DNA of 64,000 nt from Garcia nutans (Eukaryota; Streptophyta; Magnoliopsida; Malpighiales; Euphorbiaceae), in the NCBI GenBank assembly GCA_947685225.1, contig CANTUV010000009.1, positions 1,302,001 through 1,366,000 on the forward strand, read 5' to 3'. A program made the translations under genes and the position numbers. Of this stretch, positions 24,924 through 36,583 are shown piece by piece. Positions within the stretch are counted from its first letter, which is position 1, and each line of letters opens with the position of its first letter. The notes under the pieces were generated by a model, which was given only the letters and a program-made list of their open reading frames with translations, made no database searches and had not been told where the DNA came from.

Positions 24924-27734
24924 TCATGCAGCAACCTGACCAAAGAGCCTCTTGCGGATCTACATTGAGAAGCAAACATTGTTTCAGTAATTCCATGCTA
25001 AAGTTAATCAAATTGACTATGCCATGTGTGCTATGTGAAACGTACGAGTTTAGGCTTATATAAGTCACTCTATATGCTAAATCGTCACTATTCACTAGCA
25101 TTAGAGATTTAAATTACGTCAGTTATGCCATTTGATTGGCCATTCATAAAAGAACTAAATTTCTGCAATTTTCTGACAAATATTAGTAGAAGTTCTCAAG
25201 AATTTTGCAATCCTGCATGTATTTGCTATATGCGCCCAAAAACATTTTAGTTGAAAAGCAACTATAAACAGGGACCCAACTGGACATTTAAAACCAACAT
25301 GACAAAATACTAATCAAACAACCAAGTCCTGAAAAAGAGAGTTGTTCTACTCAGGTTCATGAACATGTGGAGGGGCTTATTGTTGAAGAAGTTTCGTATA
25401 TTACAAATGTAACAAATTAAAAAATCACATCCACATTAGTTCTCCCCTTCACAGGATTATCCAGTGATGGAAAAGAAACTCATTTAAACCACTTAGTCTT
25501 GGATCTAGCATGACACAAAAACCAAAACAAAATGTATATCATGCGTGCGAGCAAAAATAGTGCAAAATTTTAAAATATATTGAGTTGGACCTAATAGTAA
25601 AAGTCCTATTTTGCTAATTTCAAGCACCAAAATCATGAAATGCTCAACAATAATGATAAAAGAGGAACCTCAGAAGCATGATTGTTCTATTTCAAAAAAA
25701 GACCATTTTCTTCTTTGTTTTCTTCTTTTTCTCAATGTGAACTTAATTTCTTTTTTCTTTCCCCCAAAGAATCAAGAGCTATTGTTATTATAACCTTCTG
25801 AAAGCTGCTAAGAAAACAATAGAAACAAATTTTCTTTTCAAGAATCAAGAGCTAGTGCTATTACAACCAATACAATAGAAACAAGAAATAACAACAATAC
25901 AACAATTTAAATCAAGCATACCTCTGGAAGCTTTTTCCGGAACACAACATCCAAGCGTGCATCAAGGGTATTTTCAAACACAATTTTACCATCTCGAGAA
26001 GCCAGCACCACACCTCCAGAGCTGAGATATAAAAGAAGTTAAACTCAAAATGCTTTTTCCACAAATCGAAATTCACATGAAACAGGGGATTGTTTAAGAA
26101 AAATGAAAAATGATCAATTCAGAACCCAACCTCCGTCTATTCTACAATTAACCATATCCATATGAATTATGATATTAGAAAACATTGGAAAAATCCTAAA
26201 GCATAGTTTTAATATGTTGACAACCGAAATTAGGACTCACTCAGCACAAACAAATCCCACACAAACAGTGATCGATATGAATAAACACAAGCACGCAGCA
26301 GTCTCTAGGGCTTTAGGATGAAATAATGAAATTACCAGTAAGGACCATTGGCATTATGATGGCTAGGAGCAGGTGGAAGATACACATGATTATCAACTAT
26401 TATTTCTGGAGCATGAACATTTGCTTTCCCAGCATATTCCTGCTTTGCTGAATCCAGGACAGCCTCCACGAAATGCAGGTCTTCTTTCCGGCAACGCAGC
26501 AAGACAGAAGGTTCCTTCAGTCTAAGCAAGCTCTGTCACAAAAAGAAGTCCAGATTATTGCTAAAATTCCTCATTAAAAACAGAATTCTTTATAAGCATA
26601 TCCTGATAATAAAAATAATTTGTTTCATCAAACTTAAAAGCAACAGTTCATCTTCAAGAGTGAGAATGGTCAAAAAACTGTTCACTTAATGACTTCAAAA
26701 TCAGGCTATAATAATGGTCTTACATTGCTAGCGATCAGTTTCTATTCAACTAACAATTTTCTTAGTTTGACATAGTCTATTAATCAATCCAGCCCATTGA
26801 GATGAAGTAGGCAATCAGCACAATCATTCACCAACCTGAACTATCAGATCTTTCAGAAGCTTTTTGTAAGCATGATGATCACGGCTGACATTCAGAAGAT
26901 CCTTTGTTGCCGCTTCTTTCATGCCATTAACCACATCATCTTGGGCTTGAAGAACTTGAATCCGAGAAGCATTGAGCTGCATGGAATACTCACTGCCAAC
27001 GATAAACACAACAGAATTTTCCTCAATAAAATTTGACGAAGTATAAACTGCATTATCAATCAAACTCAACTAATCGATTTCTAGTTATTTGACTAGACAA
27101 AATGGAATCATATTTTCACAAAATTCATAATTATGTATAACAATCATTATACCAAGCATAATGTGCAATTTCACAGTAGAAATATTCCCTGATACAGGCA
27201 ATTGCCTGATCTAAAAGGTTATAGATTCGAAATTGAGTTAGAAAAAGGAAAACAAATACCAATTTCAAAAGAAAAAGAAACACACTGATCATAAGTACCA
27301 AAAGATGACTAGCAAAATGCCAAATCTAAACCTATCTTAGAACTCAATTTTCAACTGAATCAATATATATAAATATATAGAAAAAAAGGAAGTATAGAGA
27401 AAATTACATCTTCTTTCGAACTTCAACTTGCTTCTCTTTACGCTCATACTCTTGCCTAATCTTCTTCTTCTCTGCCTCTACCAGCTGCAACTTCTCAATA
27501 TTGAATTCCTACAAAAACATCAAAAATCGAATCAATACCATAAAAATCACAAAAACGAATAAAAAACGAATCAATTCGCTGATCAAACACAAAACGAAAA
27601 ATTAAAATATTTTCAAAGAAAACTTAGGTTACTTCTTCAGCAGAAACGGAGATCTCATTGGCTTTTTCTTCGGCTTCCTGGCGGATAAATCTGATCATCT
27701 GTTGGATCTGCTTTGAGACATCTGCGTCGTTCAT
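24924..27734 (-). CDS. VHA-E: V-type proton ATPase subunit E (VHA-E)
   Basis: Peripheral-stalk subunit of the V1 sector of the vacuolar H+-ATPase, which acidifies the vacuole and endomembranes; subunit E pairs with subunit G to form the stator. Exons on the minus strand: 27633-27734, 27408-27508, 26836-26992, 26336-26532, 25922-26021, 24924-24959, all with GT-AG introns and matching phases. The joined frame is 230 residues, the usual length. The N-terminus MNDADVSKQIQQMIRFIRQE starts a long charged coiled coil that continues through EKLQLVEAEKKK; the C-terminal globular part includes SGGVVLASRDGKI and LDARLDVVFRKKLPEIRKRL and ends FGQVAA. The short last exon (11 codons) is supported by phase and a clean acceptor. 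No lesions. The annotated ATG is the only one fitting the family N-terminus. Confidence 0.96.
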
Positions 27735-29743
27735 TTTGGCTGATTGATTGATTGATCAGCTAAGAGAATAACAAGGGATTTTTTAATCAGACAGGGAGAG
27801 TGCGTGTGTGTGTGTTATGGTGCGAGGAGAATCGAAGAAGGAGAGGAGGATGATCAAACAAGGAAGTTTCTATATGGTCCAACGGATTACTGGACTACCG
27901 ATACTTCCTACACCCTTTTTCGCGTAAAAAGCTGCCACGTTACTTAAATACATAAGCTCTCACCTTTTGTAGCCGGTTAAATACTCCATATTTTATATAT
28001 TAAAAATTTGAATGTATATATATACATATAAAATATAAAATTTTATTAAGTTAAGGTTAAATACACGTGCAGTTGTCTGACAATATAATAATTAATTATT
28101 TTATCTTCTAAATTTTTAATTTAATTATATAATCCCATCAATTTATATTTTTTAGTTTATAAATATAAATTCATTAAATTTTACTCATTCATACTTCTAT
28201 TTAATATAAAATATATAAATATAAAAAATAAAATAATTAATATTCATTAATATAAATATCTATTAATAAAAAATAATAAAATTTAAATAATAAAATAATT
28301 AAAATAAAAATTTTAAAAATAAAATAATTAAATACTATAAATTTAAGACACTATACATATACATTTAACTTTAAATTAGCAATAAAATTCCAAATGAATG
28401 GGTAAATTTAATTTGATTAGGAACGATTGTTTATTGTTATGTTACGAGATGATTATTCTAAAAAATATATACTAATATATTTTATTATCAATATAATTTA
28501 TTTTTTTTATTTGTCATCCCTCAATTATTAATAGTATAATAATAAACTTTTTCGATTTTCAAATCTAATTTATAAAAAAAATTGAAAACAAATGAATATT
28601 ATTATCTAAATATATTCAACTAAATAAATTATTATTGTTAAAGTAAATAAATATATAACTTATTGATATTAAAATTAATTTATCCATAATAAATATATAT
28701 TATTTCTTTCAAATAAATAAATAAATAAAATTATTTATTTTAAAAAATTTTATTTTTTTAAAATTTTATTCTTTATTTATCAAAATAAAAAAATAAAATT
28801 AATAAAAATATAAATTAAAATTTAATATAATATTTTTAACTAAGTTAGTCACACATAAAAATTATGGCTTCATGTACAATGAACTTAGTTTTAGAATACA
28901 TTAAATAATCTAATAAATATGAATTATAATTTTATATTTCTTGTCTTATAGCATGCTTTATTTTAAGTATTTATCTTTTTTCATTTTTTTAAATTATAAG
29001 CAATAATAAAAGAAACTGAGTCATAATAATTTTACTAAAAGTTAAAATTCAATATTTAGTTTATTTAAAGGGTCTTTAATTACATTATATAATACGAACT
29101 TTAGACTAATAAAAAATAATATAAATAAAACTATTATTTTCTAGCACAATTTTATTACAGAAATAAATTTAAATTATAGTGCACATATTTTTCTTTGGAG
29201 AATACATATTTATAAAGTTAGTTGAGACTTAAGAAGCTATTGAACCAATAAAAATTATGAATTTAAACCAATTTTCTACAATGAATGAGATCAAAATAAA
29301 ACAAAATAAAAATAACGTAAAATACATTCAACATGTGATTATCAAATAAAATCTCTCAACCTACATGGACTGATCAACAAAAGCAAAAGACAAAAACTTG
29401 ATCCTCCTTTGTTTGCTCTTGCCTGCAGTCCAAGTTAACCAGAGTAGGTTTCAAGAATGAAGCCTTGAAGGCTTCTTCACACTTGAATGAGAGAGCAGAA
29501 CCCCAGAATGAGAACCTGTGACTATTTTCTACCAATAATTTCATAATATTACTATCCCATATTCACCATAAGTTCATATCAATCTCCCAAAACAAATGCT
29601 TCGTGAAACAGTTTCGACAGAAAATCAGTATCTTCTCAGAAGATGAACATCAACCAGAAGGATTCTGCAGTAAGCAACAAGTTCAGTTCACCTATAATGC
29701 CTTCATCATCAGCAGCAAAAATGAAGTATTAAACTAATCTGAA
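27735..29743. other. AT-rich spacer with a fold-back element
   Basis: The first 150 bases are the presumed 5' UTR and promoter of VHA-E on the minus strand, with a GTGTGTGTGT run near 27803. Beyond is very AT-rich spacer up to the 3' end of the methyltransferase locus. No gene. Confidence 0.55.
28051..28374. mobile_element. Imperfect fold-back MITE
   Basis: The left end TTAAGGTTAAATACACGTG and the inverted right end TTAAAGTTAAATGTATATG are similar, and the likeness continues inward through TTAATTATTTTAT on both arms. About 324 bp, no coding capacity, no clear target duplication. Confidence 0.5.
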
Positions 29744-31237
29744 TTAAATGGCCAATTTTGTGAATTTTGCAATGAAGAGTCCACTGGTTTGTGAAGTCAC
29801 AGGATCAAAGCTTAAGGTCTTGGGTATCCGTCCGCTTTTACAAGGCCAATCCTTGGCAGCATCTATCTCCTGCAACTCTGTAAGATCAATGAAAGTATCA
29901 ATATATGTAATACCATGAAAATTTATAGCTACGGCCCATTATAATAAAAAAAAAAAATCCCCAATGCAGGCAATGTCGTTAGACATAAAGGTAATTATAA
30001 TAAGAAAACAATTTTTGTATTTCAACAACCATAGCATTTTGACCTTTTATTCTTTGCCCAAATATTGCCCTCTTCGAATTTTTCTTCCAAAATAGCAAAA
30101 AAAAGAAAAGAGAGAGAGAGAGAGAGAAAAATAATAATAATAGTAAAAATCTTCCAACCAACATTTGAACTAACAAGTCACCTCATTACAGATAGTTAAA
30201 CAATCAGAACATGGTAAAAGGAAATTTTTGAATTTCATGCAATTACCAACAGCAGCACATCCTTGAGGATATGTATGAAAGCAGAAGTGACCGATCAAGC
30301 ATAACTATAATGAAATTGCAAACCAAAGTATGTTGGAACAGGTTATCCATATGACTAGTGTATTTGCCTGAACCAGCTTCTCTGATAAAGCATTTTGGTT
30401 AGAATGATACTATTCATTTCTCTCAAAAAGAAGAATCAGAGATTTGAAACTTTGAGGACCCAAACAAAAAACAGATACATATACACTTAAGGCTCGAGAT
30501 TTCTTTTATGGATTATTTGAACTCAGTGGGATGGAAAGTGCTTGTAAATTTACTCATGGAATATCATAGAATCACGAGAAAAATAAATTAATTTGGTGAG
30601 TATGACTTCAGAGATCAGAGAATCCTACCAGCAGAAGGATTTTCCTTGAGAAACTGCTTCACCACATCTTCATTCTGAGAAATTGTCAAACTGACAACGA
30701 AAAGTTGAAAATTCAGATAAATGAATATCTTGTGTGTTCTTGCAAGACATGGGATTTGCCTACTGTACACACCTGCAGGTGCTGTAGGCTAGAAAACCAC
30801 CAACTTTCAATAGCTTGAAACCATTTGTCAGAAGTTTTAACTGCAACAGAAGAAAATATATTTAATTTAACAATGAAAGGAATACAAGTAACCAAACAAA
30901 GACAATTTCACAATAGATGAATCTTCCATTAAACTAAGTAGAGTTCTACATAATTTTCTGTCGTTAATCTAAATTTCTTGTGCTCATCATATATTTATTT
31001 GTTTCTTATTATTCTCCTAATCTCATTTTGAGGAATGAAAGGGAAGTCCTTATTCCGATTAGCCTTTGTCCATCACTGTGCATAATTTATTTTACATTCA
31101 TGCAAGATCCTTAGCAAGTTGACAGCTAAAATTAAAAAAACTCCACAATTCTGTCATCAGCATTTTGGAAAAACTTCAATAGCCAAGGTAAATGTGTGTA
31201 CTTCTATGCAAGTACATGTATATGTGTGTGTATGCAT

Positions 31238-31830
31238 TGTTGGGAAATGAATATTATCACTCTATTTCCCTTAAACCAGATTAGTAGGAAAGCGAAAAAT
31301 AAATGCGGAATAGTAACACGCAATTTGATAACGGAGTTCGGCCAATTATGCCTACGTATCCGGAGCTGCTGCAGGCTTCTATTAAGGAGAAAAATACACC
31401 GTGTTTACAAACACTCACACCTCACACCTCACACTCAATTATCCTCAAGAATTTTAACAGAAATTCTTTTAAAGAAATTTCCTAATAGACGTGATTAAGA
31501 GCACAAAAATTATTTGACTTAATTTTTGCTTGACCCGCTCTGATCTTCCTCTCTATTAATTTTCTTTCTATTCTCTCTAATTTTCTCACATATATAACAA
31601 TGGCCAAAGGGCCATTTATATAGAAAAATTATAACATGTGAACGTAATGGTTGGTGAGATTTGTCAAAGGTTAGGTATCTCTTTTACCTAAGTTAGGTAC
31701 CTCCATTTTTTACCACTATCACTTAAGTTAGGCACCTCCATTTTTTACCATCATCACTTAAGTTAGGCACCTCCATTTTTTACCATCATTACTTAAGTTA
31801 GGCACCTCCATTTTTGACATTTTATTAACA
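31238..31830 (-). repeat. 3' LTR of the Copia element
   Basis: 593-bp LTR downstream of pol on the minus strand. It carries the same TATA-like box and the tandem repeat with core CTTAAGTTAGGCACCTCCAT, period about 35 bp, at about 31690-31815. Confidence 0.95.
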
Positions 31831-31845
31831 ATCTCCCACTTGAAG
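31831..31845 (-). other. Polypurine tract of the Copia element
   Basis: Minus strand reads TTCAAGTGGGAGATT directly before the 3' LTR, the usual AAGTGGGAGATT priming tract. Confidence 0.8.
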
Positions 31846-31904
31846 ACTGATTTCAATCTGTCTTCACACTTCGATCTATGCAATAGCTCTTCTACGATCT
31901 ACTT

Positions 31905-34900
31905 CTACTGCAGGCCAACTGAAGTTGAACACAGCTTTAGTTTGTCAGTCGACACCGTCTTAGTTAACATGTCTGCTGGATTTTGAATTCCACTGATCTT
32001 CTCAAGTTTCAAAATTTCATTTTTCAGAAGTGACAGGATAAAGTGATATCGCAACTGTATGTGCTTCGTTCTGGCATGAAAATACGGATTCTTCGCTAGA
32101 TGTATGACACTTTGACTGTCGCAATGCAAAACATTGTTTTCTTGCCTAGTTCTTCCAAGAAACTTTGGAGCCAGATCATCTCCTTGCTGGCTTCCGTGAC
32201 AATGACATATTCTGCTTCAGTTGTGGAGAGAGCAACTATCTTCTGTAGTTGAGAGACCCGCGGTACCTCCTAGAATATAGACATACCATGTAGTGCTCTT
32301 TCTGACGTCAACATTTCCGGCTAAGTCAGCATCTACATAGCCTGCTATTGTCGTATCTCCACCTTGAAAACAAAGTGCTTTATTTGTGGTACCCCGAAGA
32401 TATCTGAGGATCCACTTGACTGCTTCCCAGTGTACCTTGCCTAGATTATTCATGTACCTGCTAACAGCTCCCACTGCTTGAGCAATATCTGGCCTGGTAC
32501 AAACCATGGTATACATCAAACTCCCAATTGCTGAGGCATACGACACCTTTGCCATGTGTGCGCGTTCCTCCTCCGTCTTCGGTAACTGTTCTTTGGAGAG
32601 TCTGAAATGAACACCTAAAAGTGTGCTCACTGGTTTAGCATCTTGCATGTTGAATCTGGCTAGTACTTTGGTGATGTACTCAGCCTGTGATAACATCAAA
32701 GTCCCGGACTTCGTGTCTCTCTTGATCCTCATTCCAAGAATCTGCTTTACAGCACCCAGATCTTTTATTGCAAACTGCTTTGACAATTTCTGCTTTAAAT
32801 TTTTAATCTCTTGCATGTCTGAACCTGCAACGAGCATGTCATCAACGTATAACAATAAAATAATAAAGTTACTGTCAAACTTCTTAATGTAGCAACAATG
32901 ATCTGCTTGGCATCTTGTGAAACCGTTGCTGCCCATAAAGCTATCAAACTTCTTGTACCACTATCTAGGAGCTTGTTTCAAACCATACAATCTCTTCTTC
33001 AACCTGCACACTAGGTTTTTCTTGCCTGCCTTAATGAAGCCTTCTGGCTGCTTCATATAGATCTCTTCCTCCAAATCTCCATGAAGGAATGATGTCTTTA
33101 CATCTAACTGTTCAAGATGTAAATTCTCTGCAGCTACTATTTTCAACACCAGTCTGATTGTCGTAAGCTTTACGACTGGAGAAAAAATTTCATTATAGTC
33201 AATACCTTCCTTTTGCTGAAAACCTTTTACAACAAATCTTGCTTTATAGTGTCTACTCCCATCATGCTCTTCTTTGATCCTGTAAATCCACTTGTTGTGG
33301 AGTGCTTTCTTGCCTTGTGGCAGTTCAGCTAATTCCCATGTCTGATTTGACATGAGTGAGTCCATCTCATCTTTCATGGCAGACTTCCACTTGACTGAAT
33401 CCTCCACTTGCATTGCTTCATCGTAGCACTCTGGTTCACCATTGTCTGTCAGCAACAGGTAATGCAAAGAAGGCGAGTAACGTTGGGTTTGTCTAGGAAT
33501 TCTGGAGGAGCGTCTCAATTCCGGCATGCTTGGCTCCTCTGCGTCAGGACTATTCTAAACATCATTTCCAGAAATCTCCTCGAACTCAGCAAATTCCTTA
33601 TTTTCAGCATCTATCTTGGAGCTGCTTGATTCTGCTGTTAGCCTATCTTTGTACATCACATTCTCGTTGAATATGACATCTCTGCTTCTTACGATCATCC
33701 GATTTTTATAATCCCAAAACCGGTAACCGAACTCATCACCACCATATCCAACAAAAACACATTTTTTAAACTTGGCATCAAGTTTACTTCTTCCAGCAGA
33801 ATATATATGTATGTAAGAGATACAACCAAACACTCTTAAGTGTGAAAGGTTTACCTCTTTTTTGCTCTATGCTTCCTCTGGTATTTCACCATCCAGAGGT
33901 ACTAAAAGCCCACGGTTGATCAGGTAGGCCGCGATGTTGATAGATTCAGCCCATAAATTCTTGGGCAAGTCAGCGTGTATCCTCATGCTTCTGGCACGTT
34001 TATTCAGAGTTCTATTCATGCGCTCAACTACACCGTTTTGCTGCGATGTCATAGGAACTGTTTTTTCCATCTTGATTCCGCTGCTTGCGCAAAATTCTCT
34101 GAACCTTCTATCTCTGTACTCCCCTCCATTGTCAGACCTCAATCGCTTGACTTTCAAGCCAGTTTCATTTTCCACTATGGCCTTTCATTTTCTGAATGTA
34201 TCAAAGACTTCTGATTTCTTCTTTAAAAAATACACTCATACCTTTCTCGTTGAATCATCAATGAAGGTGACGTAATACAATGAGACTGCAAGAGATGGAA
34301 CTGGAGATGGTCTCCATACATCGGTATGTACCAACTCGAGCTTTTCTACCTAGGGTGTCTTGCCAGTTTTCATGAAACTGACCTTCTTTTGTTTCTCAAA
34401 GATGCAGTCTTCACATAGACCGATATCTACACTTTTAAGCTCTGGCAACTTTCCCTTTGATAGAAGTGCCTTCATCCCTTTCTCGCTCATATGGCCAAGC
34501 CTCTGGTGCCATAAATTTGAATCAGCATCCGCTACTGAGATGATGTTCTCTATGTTTGAGGTTACATAGAGAGTACCGGTCTTCTTACCACGAGTAATAA
34601 CAAGTGCTTCTTTGGTAATTTTCCATTCACAATCTGTGAAGGTCGTACAATAACCTTCTTCATCAAGTTGTCCCGCAGAGATCAAATTCCTTTTGAGACC
34701 AGGAATATGTCTCACTCCTTGCAGCTTCCAGGCAGTCCCATTTGGCAACTTTAATTTGACATCTCCTTTTCCTATGATCTTCAAGGCTTCATCATCGGCT
34801 AGATGAACATTTCCGAAATCACCACTGACATAGTTCTCCATGATTTTTTGGTATGTAGTGGAGTGAAAAGATGCCCCTGAATCCAAGATCCATGATTCAA

Positions 34901-34949
34901 TCGGACTGTTAATGCTTAGAATCATAGCATCACCTGCATCCTTGGTCAC
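31905..34949 (-). pseudogene. Copia Pol (protease, integrase, RT, RNase H), interrupted
   Basis: Domains in order on the minus strand: protease with WILDSGASFHST (34350-34949); GAG-pre-integrase LWHQRLGHMSEKGM; integrase core with RLRSDNGGEYRDRR and QQNGVVERMNRT (33867-34175); a C-terminal integrase part (33555-33833); reverse transcriptase from WKSAMKDEMDSL through KARFVVKGFQQKEGIDYNE and DVKTSFLHGDLEEEIYMKQP to the active-site box YVDDMLVAG (32961-33527 and 32217-32936); and RNase H with DADLAGNV and HCDSQSVIHLAKN (to 31905). Stops and frameshifts fall near 34347, 34220, 33860, 33550, 32955 and 32215. Catalytic motifs mostly survive, so decay is recent, but the copy is not autonomous. Confidence 0.93.
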
Positions 34950-34961
34950 GTTTACAGATTC

Positions 34962-35738
34962 TTATGCGCCGATATCTTTCTTTGGAGCTCGGCAATCCTT
35001 CTTAAAGTGACCTTTCTTGCCATAATTATAACACTTGAAATCTTTCTTCCCTGATCTAGATTTTCCCCTTCTAGAACTTGATCTACCGGAGTCTGAGTTT
35101 CTGTTTAAAGTTCTCCCTCTAGACTCTGTGTGTAGAGCTAAAGAGGTTGATGCTTCTCCTGATTCTCTTCGTCGAATTTCTTCATTCAATACCAGATCTC
35201 GTACATCGTCGAATTTTAATTTGGTATTTCCCAACGAACTGCTGACCGCTGTAACGGTAGCACTCCAACTGTCTGGTAGAGATGATAAGAAAATTAAAGC
35301 CCGAACTTCATCATCGAATTCAATTTCCACTGAACTCAACTGGGTTGTGACTGTGTTGAGTTCATTAAGATGTTGGGCCACCGATGCCCCTTCTGCCATT
35401 CGTAAATTAAATAACCGCCTCATCAAGTAAACTTTATTTGCGGCCGATGACTTTTCATACATGCTAGAGAGAGCCGCTATAAGACCTGCCGTGGTCTTTT
35501 CCTTGGCTATGTTGAAAGCAACATTACGGGATAATGTTAATCTAATAATTCCAAGGGCTTGTCTGTCGAGAAGGTTCCAATCTTCTTCTTTCATGTGTTC
35601 TGGTTTCGTTTGTGAAAGAGGTTGATACAACTTTTTCTGATACAAATAATCTTCAATTTGCATCTTCCAAAAGCCAAAGTCCGCACCATCAAACTTTTCA
35701 ATTCTCACTTTTCCTTCATCTGCGGCCATTGCTCCCAC
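34962..35738 (-). pseudogene. Copia Gag
   Basis: 258-codon frame of a Copia Gag polyprotein: a UBN2-like capsid region (FDGADFGFWKMQIEDYLYQK near the start, YEKSSAANKVYLMRRLFNL in the middle) and a C-terminal basic zinc knuckle. The knuckle reads CYNYGKKGHFKKDC, so the second cysteine of the CX2CX4HX4C pattern is tyrosine, which should impair nucleic-acid binding. The frame ends in TAA right after KKDIGA, where an intact element would read on into the protease. Confidence 0.93.
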
Positions 35739-35824
35739 TCGAATCTAGATTCCAAAAAATTTTCGACAGTGAATAGTACCCCCCGTACAGATGAATAGTA
35801 CTTTTGCCGGATTCTGAACCTTGT

Positions 35825-35835
35825 CTCTGATACCA
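35825..35835 (-). other. Primer binding site (tRNA-Met) of the Copia element
   Basis: Minus strand reads TGGTATCAGAG a few bases inside the 5' LTR, the standard match to the 3' end of initiator tRNA-Met used by plant Copia elements. Confidence 0.85.
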
Positions 35836-35837
35836 TT

Positions 35838-36430
35838 TGTTGGGAAATGAATATTATCACTCTATTTTCCTTAAATCAGATTAGTAGGAAAGCAAAAAAT
35901 AAATGCAGAATAGTAACACGCAATTTGATAACAGAGTTCGACCAATTATGCCTACGTCTCCGGAGCTGCTGCAGACTTTTATTAAGGAGAAAAATACATC
36001 GTGTTTACAAAAACTCACACCTTACACCTCATACCCAATTATCCTCAAGAATTTTAACAGAAATTATTTTAAAGAAATTTCCTAATAGACGTAATCAAGA
36101 GCACAAAAATTACTTGACTTAATTTTTTTTTGACCCGCTCTGATCTTCCTCTCTATTAATTTTCTTTCTATTCTCTCTAATTTTCTCACATATATAACAA
36201 TGGCCAAAGGGCCATTTATATAGAAAAATTATAACATGTGAACATAATGGTTGGTGAGATTTGTCAATGGTTAGGTATCTCTTTTACCTAAATTAGACAC
36301 CTCCATTTTTTACCACCATCACTTAAGTTAGGCACCTCTATTTTTTACCACCATCACTTAAGTTAGGCACCTCCATTTTTTACCACCATCACTTAAGTTA
36401 GGCACCTCCATTTTTGACATTATATTAACA
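35838..36430 (-). repeat. 5' LTR of the Copia element
   Basis: 593-bp LTR, upstream of gag on the minus strand. It holds a TATA-like box CTATATAAA (complement of 36215-36223) and 35-bp tandem repeats at 36290-36415. Confidence 0.95.
36215..36223 (-). promoter_or_regulatory. TATA-like box in the Copia 5' LTR
   Basis: Reads CTATATAAA on the minus strand, a good plant TATA box, conserved in the other LTR at the same offset. It is the probable core promoter of the element. Confidence 0.6.
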
Positions 36431-36432
36431 TG

Positions 36433-36583
36433 CATGTGCATGTCTTAGCAAGCACATATGTTAGAAGAAGAGAGTACTCCTATAATCTTAATGCAAAACC
36501 TATATAAGCATGTGTGTGTGTATGTCTATGCAAGCATAAATGTTAGAAGAAGAGACCACTCCTATAATCTCAAAGCAAAATCC
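36433..36583. repeat. About 74-bp tandem duplication beside the Copia element
   Basis: Two adjacent copies with GCATGT, AAGCA, ATGTTAGAAGAAGAGA and ACTCCTATAATCT, the second with an expanded GTGTGTGT run. Part of the same sequence (CTTCTATGCAAG, TGTGTGTGTATG) lies left of the element near 31200. Confidence 0.75.

Larger units (their letters stand above)
31238..36430 (-). mobile_element. Near-complete Copia LTR retrotransposon
   Basis: Ty1/Copia element transcribed on the minus strand. Both LTRs are 593 bp (31238-31830 and 35838-36430), start TGTTGGGAAATG and end TTAACA on the plus strand, and are flanked by the perfect 5-bp target duplication TGCAT (31233-31237 and 36431-36435). By eye the LTRs differ at roughly 30 sites (about 5%), mostly C/T and G/A changes as expected from decay of methylated DNA. 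A primer binding site for initiator tRNA-Met follows the 5' LTR and a purine-rich tract precedes the 3' LTR. Gag and Pol are both present but broken. It sits in an intron of the methyltransferase locus, in the same orientation as that gene. Confidence 0.97.
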
